Assembly (NCBI GenBank): GCA_027924645.1
Contig: BSBN01000781.1
Coordinates: 806,001 to 870,000 of the forward strand
Direction of reading: 5' to 3'
From: Cunninghamia lanceolata
Taxonomy: Eukaryota; Streptophyta; Pinopsida; Cupressales; Cupressaceae
Length of the DNA: 64,000 bases
This document shows positions 56,574 through 64,000 of this stretch, one piece after another (the stretch's first letter is position 1; each line of letters opens with the position of its first letter). Made by a program: the position numbers and the translations under genes. The notes under the pieces were generated by a model. It was not told the origin of the DNA. It did not search any database and saw only the letters and a program-made list of their open reading frames with translations.

Positions 56574-57966
56574 TGTTGAACACCTAGAATACTGAGAGGG
56601 GGGTGAATCAGTATTCCATAGAACCATTTAGATATAAAACATCTTAAACCATTTAGTATATTCAATTGCAGTGAAGTAAGTTATGCATGAAAACATGAAG
56701 CAAAGAAACCATAACACATGAACACCAGGATTTTTAAGTGGAAAACCCAAAAAGGGAAAAACCATGGCGAGTGTTAGCTCACAATATATTATAATCGCTT
56801 AAGGTAATACAAAAATGCTCATTGCAGTTGGACTCACTGTCCAAGTGGACTCATTGCCCACTAAATAATAAAGAGAGAAGAAATGTAGAAGTGCTCACTG
56901 CAGGTGCACTCACTAGCAAAGTGGACTCACTACCCACTGAATAAGAAAGAGAGAGAGAGAGGAGAAGTATGATTGTTACATTTTCATCTACACATGCATG
57001 AATTCATAGTTCAATGAAGCACAAACAAAATTCCTTTTTCACTAACCTGAAACATAGTTCTGCTCTACTCTACAGTTACACACACTGCTTTGTTCCTTCT
57101 CAATTCACACATTAAAAATACAAACATTAGGGAATCACATCACCTTACACACCATGTCATATTTCTCGCACCCCCATTCAATAGAAATCAAAACCAAATC
57201 TCCACTTATATCTCTGCTTCATCTTCAACATCAACTAGGTCATCTCAAAACATGCCTCAAACTTAATCACAAATTTTGTGCCAAAATTTAAACTGCAAAA
57301 TAGGTTGGGGTGGACCTAAAATAGATCTCACTTAACACATTATTTTTACCTTTCCTTTAGGACCTCTTTACTTATAACACCAAATAGGTCGGCATGTTTG
57401 AGTGTAGCATGTAGAATAACATGGGTCGGCCTCAAATTCCAATGCAGATTGAACCAAAACATAAAACATATTCTCCTAGGTTGGCTTGACCTATAGAATC
57501 ACCTTAGATAACATCACAACCTTTGGATTGCACCGCACTAAGTGAACTTTATCAGATCAGCTTCAGGAGTAGAGTAATTTAGATGCATGCTAACTGTTAG
57601 ATCACAACTCAACAACCCAAACTCCAAATCACCTCAAACTTGGAACTAACACACTTTAGACATCTGAAAACATATCCCCAAATCTACAGACCAAAATGCC
57701 TTCATGTGGTGAAATACGGAGTACTGGAAGATACTCACTGTCTTAGTCATTCACAGTCTATTTAGGTAGCGATACTTAGACCATTTTTACTTACACTCTG
57801 GAGACCTTCAAAAACTAAAACATTGAATTTAGATACTTCTGATATATGTCATCAACGCCTTAGAGCTGCAAGAAGAAATATAATACAGCAGTGAGATGTA
57901 GACCAAGACAAATAGGTACACTGAACTCCCTGAGACTGCATTCTATTATGCCGAACATAGCCAACA
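56574..57966 (-). repeat. element 5, 5' LTR
   Basis: Matches 33347-34860 well up to about 57830, then becomes divergent. The end at CATAGCCAACA (57966) is the best candidate. The hairpin GAATACTGA/TCAGTATTC is at 56588-56616. Confidence 0.75.
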
Positions 57967-58432
57967 AGTAGACAATGTCAGGAATTAAGATGTCTCAACC
58001 TTGGTAATTCCTTGTATTATTTCATTGCATTCATTTATTTATTGCCTATTATTTTAGTTAGGATGCAAATCCTTATTTCCATCTTGTGGGAGTTGGCACG
58101 GTGATGTGTCATCCTACGTGGAAGGTGACCACATGTAAATTTGTCCTCACATGAGGAGATAGGCATCCCACTTAGTGGTAGGAATATTTTTCAATGTGCC
58201 AACATCTTGGTTAGTGTGTAAGGGAATATTGACCAAAACGGTTATGACAGATTCCTATGACAAATCTATGATGCATAAGAGTCATAAATGGAAGATTCTA
58301 TGACAAGTGAAGACATGTGTCACAAGGCATCTTGGAAGAAGGCATCTTTGGGTGCCCCAAGAAGGGTTATGACAAGTTGTAAGATAATATGCTATTTTTA
58401 GCTTGTATATGACAGATTCTATTACAGCTTGA
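57967..58432. other. flank between elements 5 and 9
   Basis: No gene. TATGACA words recur (near 58245, 58300, 58365 and 58410). Possibly an old LTR remnant. Confidence 0.4.
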
Positions 58433-59401
58433 TGTAGGAGCATCTGGAAGCATTCAGAACAATTGAGACAGTCAACAGTGAAGTTGCAGATTGCAGAGAG
58501 AGTGACCTTGGAGAATTTTGCATTTTACTACATTTGAATATTAGAGGCTGTAGAGCTGAACTTAACATCTAGACATAGTCAGTTATAACATATCAAGAAT
58601 TTAGATCATTTGGCTTTAATTCTAGAGAGATATCGCTATCGAAAGATTACCTATTTGTAGATGTTTTCACAGAGCAGAGCCGACAGTGTTCAGTGAAGTC
58701 TAATTGGCTAGCGGAGCAAATCCGTGACTTGTGGAGCCTAAAGGAGCATTGTTAAATGAAGTTTAGGACCTGGCCAACCTTTAGTGAGATCTACACAAAG
58801 TTCTATATATTTGTGGAGCAGTGCCTTATGTTTAGGCTCGACCTATTTTGTGTACACATTTCATAACTAGCCATTGCAATTAGGCCAACTTGATAATGAT
58901 TTGGAGGCTTACAGAGGATATAAATGAATGACAATGATTCATTACAAGGAGGGGGAGGAAGCGATGGATAGTATGAAGATCTAAAGCAAGAACCTAAGTT
59001 GTTTTCATCCGATTGAGTAGTAGAATAGAGTAGAAGTTAGAGCAAGAAGTTGAATGAGTTGCAGGGCAGAGAATTAAGTTATAGAAGAAAGAAATCATAA
59101 AAGAATATTGTTGTATGAATCTTTTGTAATCCCTGGGCTGTGGCCTAGCATCTGTAAATCTCTTGAGGCATGTGTAATTCAATTTGAAGTTATAATATAA
59201 GAAGAATGAGCTTTGAAGGCTGGGTTTTTCCCCGTTAGGTTTTTTCCCAGGATAAATCTTGTGTTATATGTTCATGAAAATCTTTATCTTTTTATTGATT
59301 AGTTGTTAGCTTCCATTGCATATCCATTATGATCATAGTGTAATTGTTTAAGGCTACAAGGCTGGACAGTCCCTTACCAGACCCTCCTAACCTTTACTAC
59401 A
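58433..59401 (+). repeat. element 9, 5' LTR
   Basis: 969 bases. It contains GAGGAAGCGATGGAT and TGTAATCCCTGGGCTGTGG blocks shared with the right LTR. Confidence 0.85.
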
Positions 59402-59406
59402 TCAAG

Positions 59407-59420
59407 TGGTACTAGAGTTG
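59407..59420 (+). promoter_or_regulatory. element 9 primer binding site, degenerate
   Basis: TGGTACTAGAGTTG, five bases after the LTR, resembles TGGTATCAGAGC with three differences. Confidence 0.5.
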
Positions 59421-59584
59421 GTTTCAAATCTGTTGGGTTGGTTGTGAATCTGTTAGAAGGTGGAGAATTCTGATAAAGTGTTGTGCGAAACCCTAGAAGT
59501 AGAAAGTATCATCGCTGAAGAAGATCAAGGAAAGGAATATTCTGTAATCTTTTCATATTGAGTTGTTTATTTGATTTGTTTCAG

Positions 59585-60950
59585 ATGGGGAAGATTGGAA
59601 AAAGGATGAAGAAAGAAAATGAAACCCTAATGTGCGAAAAGGATATTTTGGAAGAATAATTGTGTGAAATCAAGAAATGTAATGCAAAATTGTTGGAGAA
59701 GATGAAAGATCTAGGAGTGGACAAGTTTGATACCCTTGAAGAAGAACTGAAAGATGTAAAGAGCAAAAATGAAGACCTAGAAGCAGAGCTGAAATTGTTT
59801 GAGGATGTTGCAAAGAAATTTGTAGAACTAGAAGAATTGAAGAAAGAGAATAGTTTGCAGAAAAGTGAAATATCATAATTAAAATAGCAGAAAGATCAGT
59901 TAGAATAGTCACTTGTAGTATGTAGAAAAGATAATTAAAACCTAAAATCTAAACCTAAATTTTGTGATGTTTCTTGTGATACTAATGATTTGTGTGATGA
60001 TGCAGAAGTTTCTTTAGATAGTGAGATTAAAGATAACAGTGTGACAGAACCTAGAGTTGTTGGTGATGGTATTGGTTTCAAGATTATCTAGAGGATGGGA
60101 TATGAAGGACAAGGATTGGGAAAGTGTTAGCAAGGAATTAAAAAACCTATTGAACTAGTAATAAGATCAAGAAGTGAAGGCCTTGGATATGATAGAGGTA
60201 AGGATGTTGAAAATTCAAACAAAATAAATCATGGAAGAAGATGTATGTATTGTTCACATTTCAATGGACATGGACATGAGAAGGAATTGTGTTGGGATCT
60301 ATATCCTTGTAAGTTTTGTGGACTAAGGAATCATTCTGAAAGGATGTGTTGGGATAAAATGAGGAGGAGAAGATCTATGGTAGGTTGTATACAGAAGAAT
60401 TATGGATGGATTGATGGACAGGAATGGAAACATGTTGCTTGTATGTTCAGAGGGAGGTATAGACTGAAGTATTTATGTGTTGGATCAGGATACAAAGAAA
60501 GAAGACCTTATGCAAAGTAGAACAAGGACAGTAATTCAAACTATAGAGGGAGAAATGACAGGAGTCACAAGTCTTATCACAATGAAGAATACAAAAGAGA
60601 TGAAAGTGGATTTGATAGAAGACCATTAAGAGGAACCTATTTTCAAGTTTGGAGGAGAAAAGAATCAAGCAGTGAAAGTCAGCAAGAACCTATTACTAGA
60701 GAGACTAATGAAGGAGAAGTAGTACATAATTTAGAGACAATTTGTGCAGAAGAAGAGTTTGTTAATATAGAGATAGTTTATACAGAGGAAGGAGAATATT
60801 TTGAGACATCAGATTTGATAGAGAAACCAGAAGAAGGAGAAGCATTGATCTTAAGGAGATTTGTGTTATAGAATAGAGGAAGTAGTGCAAAGGAAAGTTT
60901 GTGTGAGACCTATCAGAAAAGAGTTCATAGAAAGAGAGAATGACAAGATA
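59585..60950 (+). pseudogene. element 9 gag-like ORF: coiled coil, G-patch, zinc knuckles
   Basis: ATG at 59585 (MGKIGKRMKKENETLMCEKD). One frame continues for about 455 codons with some eight in-frame TAA/TAG stops and no frameshift seen. Order: charged coiled coil (about codons 5-115); a Cys/Asp/Ser linker; a G-patch at about 60065-60199 (GIGFKII, RMGYEGQGLGK, QGIKKPIELVIRSRSEGLGY); CMYCSHFNGHGHEKELC, a knuckle with a lengthened C-to-H spacing; CKFCGLRNHSERMC, a normal C-x2-C-x4-H-x4-C knuckle; then a basic Arg-rich stretch and an acidic tail (EEEFVNIEIVYTEEGEYFE). G-patches bind RNA or helicases; in some retroviruses one follows the protease. No protease or RT is seen. Confidence 0.75.
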
Positions 60951-61450
60951 TTCTACTGAAGGAGAAATTTTGTGTACTGGAGTCAAGCAAATGTGGATAA
61001 AGAAACAGAGAAAAGTATTGAAGCAGTATATGTAGAGCAGAAAATGTAAGATTCTGAAGTGTGTGAGAGAAATTATATCTGAGATCAGGATTGGAAAGTG
61101 TTGCAGAGAAGTTCAGGAAGTGTATTGATTGGATCAAAAAGTAACTTGATTGTTTTGGAGGATGCATGAATGAATTTGATTGAAGCAGACATTGATCTTG
61201 AGGAAACTTGTAGAGAAGATTTGCTCAGACTGCCGATCATTGAGGCAGTGCAAGGCTTGTAGGTAGACCGCCGAACGTAGACCATGACAAGATGATGAAC
61301 TTGAGATAGTTTTAGAGGGTGGACTTGAACAGACCGCTGACCTTGAGGCAGTTGCAAGTACTTGAAAATAGATCACCAAACCTAGTTGATCTTGGCATAA
61401 TACAGACCAAAGTGAAGAGGCTTATTTTTTAAATAACCTTGAGAGTCTAA

Positions 61451-62384
61451 TGCAGGAGCATCTGGAAGCATTCAGAACAATTGAGATAGTCGACAGTGAA
61501 ATTGCAGATTGCAGAGAGAGCGACCTTGGAGAATTCCACATTTTACCGCATTTGAATATTAGAGGCTACAGAGCTGGACATAACATCTAGACATAGTTAG
61601 TTATAACATATCAAGAATTTAGATCATTTAGCTTTGATTCTAGAGAGATATCGCTATCAAAAGATTACCTATTTTTAGATGTTTTCATAGAGTAGAGCCG
61701 ACAGTGTTCAGTGAAGTCTAATTGGCTTGCAGAGCCTAAAGGAGCATTGTTCAATGAAGTTTAGGACATGGCTAACCTTCAGTGAGATCTTCATGAATTT
61801 CTATGTAGTTGTGGAATAGTGGCTTATGTTTAGGCCCAACCTATTTTGTGTACACATTTCATAACTAGCCATTGCAATTAGGCCAACTTGATAATGATTT
61901 GGAGGCTTGTGGAGGATATAAATGAAGGACAATGATTCATTACAAGGAGGGGGAGGAAGCGATGGATATTATGAAGATCTAAAGTAAGAACCTAAGTTGT
62001 TTTCATCTGAATGAGTAGCAAAATAGAGTAGAAGGTAGAGCAAGAAGCTGAATAAGTTGCAGGGCAGAGAATTGAGTTATAGAAGAAAGAAATCATGAAA
62101 GAATATTGTTGTATGAATCTTTTGTAATCCCTGGGTTGTGGCCTAGCATCTGTAAATCCCTTGAGGCATGTGTAATTTGATTTGAAGTTATAATATAAGA
62201 AGAATGAGCTTTGAAGGATGGGTTTTTCCTTGTTAGGGTTTTCCCAGGATAAATCTTGTGTTATGTGTTCATGAAAATCTTTATCTTTCTATTGATTAGT
62301 TGTTAGCTTCCGTTGCATATCCGTTATGATCATAGTGTAATTGTTTAAGGCTGCAAGGTTGGATAGTCCCTCACTGGACCCTCC
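61451..62384 (+). repeat. element 9, 3' LTR, truncated by element 10
   Basis: Begins TGCAGGAGCATC after GAGAGTCTAA and matches the left LTR to GGACCCTCC. It stops where element 10 begins. Confidence 0.85.
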
Positions 62385-64000
62385 TATTAGACAACTGAGA
62401 AGGGGGGGTGAATCAGTTGTCTCAAAAAAAAAAAATTTATTAACCACTTAAATCCTTCTTGTTATTCAGCAGCATAATAATAAATCAATCATGAAAACAT
62501 AATGCAACAATTCAAGAACAAAAACACATTAACACATATGACACCAAGATTTTAACATGGAAAACCTAGTTAAGGGAAAAACTAAGGGGTGACTAACCCA
62601 AGATTGTATTCTCTATTAAAAGAATAAGAAGAACAAAATGGCACATGCCAATTAGGGCTCACTTCTCGAGCACACTGCTCACAAGAGGCCCACTGCCTAT
62701 AGAAGACACACTGTCTACAGAATAATAAATATTACATATTTGAACTGAAGAATAGCATCTTCACCATGCTTGAGTCAGTTCCATTTAGGCTCAATACTTT
62801 TGCTCTACCTTTCGCTCTTCTCCTCTCTACCACACTCTCATCTTCTCACAAAAAATATCTTTGAAATGACTTCACAACTCTTATTTATACAAGACATCGA
62901 CTTTGGGATAATCATCAAAGTCAGCATACTCTTCAATCTTCTTTGACAAACATGCCATTCTTCGTAGAACATCTTCAAGATCATCCGCAAGAAGTGTGAA
63001 TCATCCGGTCGGCCAAGTTTAGGAAGAACATCATCATCCGAAAGTAATTCTTCAATTATGAGCTCAATCTTCAATGCGGACCACCAACACAAACTGGACA
63101 TAATCTAGAGACCCCCACAAGCTTGCCTGAATCACCAAGAACATCCACACTACTTCTGCTTACTAAAATCATTCTCTTCTTCATCTGGAACCTCAAGAAC
63201 ATAGTCTGTCATCATTGTCATATTGGAATAGATGCTTGAGGACCTCCAGACCACTAACCAATTGAGTTGTCAATTCACATTGACTTCCTAAACACTCCAC
63301 CAAATCCGTAGAACAAGATATTGCATTTCTAGATCTCATCGGACCTATTTGTGTCACTCTATCAACTCTAAACATCTACCAAAACTAGTTTTACCTATGG
63401 CCATAACTTCTTCAAATCTTCATGCAGACCTCTTAAATCTTTACTGAATCACCTTTAGACACATATCTACAAACCCTTTGATGCACATCCTATGATCTTC
63501 ATCTTAGCTGGGATCTTCACTTCATAGAGGTCCATTGTCTTCACTATTCTTCTCTATTTCTGATAGGACTAATTTTCTCAATATCCTCAGCACACAACTC
63601 ATCCAATCCTTCACATCAATGCAACAGGAGTATGTTGACATCAATGACAACACCGGTTAGGCCCATACTTGCAACAGTCTCCCCCTTTGTCATTGATGGC
63701 AACATATGATGTGAAAAATTATTTTAACCATTAAGACAAGTACTTCTCCTCACTAACTGACATAACTCCCCCTATCAACAACAACCATTCACATGTCTTC
63801 TCTTCCTTTACTACTCCCCCTTTGATCAACAACCACTTTTTGTTTTTCACATGTCTTCTCTCCCCCTTTGACATCAATGGAAAAGGGCACATACTAGCAT
63901 CATGTCTTCTCTCATAATCATATAGACTGCTCCCCCTGAGTAGTAGCTTCCTATCATTAATTTGGATCACAAGATATGATTGTGATGTCCACTAGACTGA
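62385..64000 (-). mobile_element. element 10: partial relative of elements 4 and 5
   Basis: The LTR 62385-63676 begins TATTAGACAACTGAG (TG mutated to TA) and ends CTTGCAACA. The minus-strand AAAGGGGGAGAC at its right end is a PPT, so this is a 3' LTR and the core continues past the window. The hairpin GACAACTGA/TCAGTTGTC lies at 62390-62421. The visible 324 bases of core are non-coding. Confidence 0.75.
63677..63960 (-). promoter_or_regulatory. element 10 repeated polypurine tracts
   Basis: AAAGGGGGAG or close variants occur on the minus strand near 63677, 63763, 63813, 63859 and 63931, most beside TTGATGTCA or CATTGATGG words. Five tracts in under 300 bases. Confidence 0.7.

Larger units (their letters stand above)
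33347..57966 (-). mobile_element. element 5: second two-ORF pol-less element, split
   Basis: LTRs at 33347-34860 and 56574-57966 start TGTTGAA and end CCAACA. A minus-strand PBS adjoins the right LTR, and a minus-strand AAAGGGGGAGAT tract adjoins the left LTR. ORF1 and ORF2 match element 4 in order and sequence, but the LTRs are largely different. ORF2 is interrupted by element 6 (36102-52313), which in turn contains element 7. The outer flanks AACCG and AGTAG do not match, so no TSD survives. Confidence 0.8.
58433..62384 (+). mobile_element. element 9: pol-less LTR element with a G-patch ORF
   Basis: LTR 58433-59401 (TGTAGGAGCATC...TTTACTACA) pairs with 61451-62384 (TGCAGGAGCATC), whose last ~17 bases are displaced beyond the window by element 10. 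The core (59402-61450) carries one gag-like ORF on the plus strand and no polymerase. The left flank is CTTGA; the right TSD cannot be seen. Confidence 0.8.

Noticed and set aside
63731..63970. 79-codon minus-strand ORF at the window end
   Set aside because: It overlaps the repeated purine tracts of element 10; the Lys/Gly-rich reading comes from AAAGGGGGAG repeats.

Overview
The window looks like an intergenic stretch of a very large, retrotransposon-packed land-plant genome. A gymnosperm such as a conifer is my best guess from the long, old, nested LTR elements and the absence of host genes, but no gene proves it. I found no intact host gene, rRNA gene, functional tRNA gene or CRISPR array. 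Nearly all sequence resolves into nested LTR retrotransposons, recognised from paired TG...CA repeats, target-site duplications (TSDs), primer binding sites (PBS) and polypurine tracts (PPT).

Layout: (1) 1803-4536, minus, a small element (435-bp LTRs) with a gag-protease fossil. (2) 6295-19969, minus, a LARD-like element with 4.4-kb LTRs built of diverged tandem repeats and a 2.2-kb core carrying an unknown acidic ORF. Its 3' LTR holds a 2.7-kb solo LTR (9225-11955) with five TGACGTCA palindromes. (3) 20450-21041, plus, a decayed LINE-type RNase H. (4) 21409-32698, plus, a copia-like element with a partial gag and a chimeric 5' LTR. Its 3' LTR is split by (5) 24937-32515, minus, a pol-less element with two ORFs. 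(6) 33347-57966, minus, a second member of that two-ORF group. It is interrupted by (7) 36102-52313, plus, a pol-less element, itself interrupted six bases from its start by (8) 36108-46976, minus, a Ty3-type element with gag, protease, RNase H, RT, decayed RNase H and integrase. (9) 58433-62384, plus, an element whose gag-like ORF carries a G-patch and zinc knuckles; its 3' LTR is cut by (10) 62385 to beyond 64000, minus, a third relative of (5) and (6).

Only element 8 encodes a polymerase, and its RT active site is mutated. The others would depend on enzymes supplied in trans. The most interesting signals are: the two-ORF pol-less group (5, 6, perhaps 10), with a four-knuckle coiled-coil protein and a roughly 1,100-codon protein of unknown function; tRNA-Arg-like sequences at the 3' ends of elements 2 and 8, one retaining CCA; an RNase H upstream of RT in element 8; a G-patch in element 9; a covarying hairpin at the LTR end of 5, 6 and 10; and the TGACGTCA cluster. 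Most premature stops fit C-to-T decay of Gln, Arg and Trp codons, as expected for methylated, silenced elements.

Boundaries were set by eye, usually to within a few bases. No alignment or database search was run.
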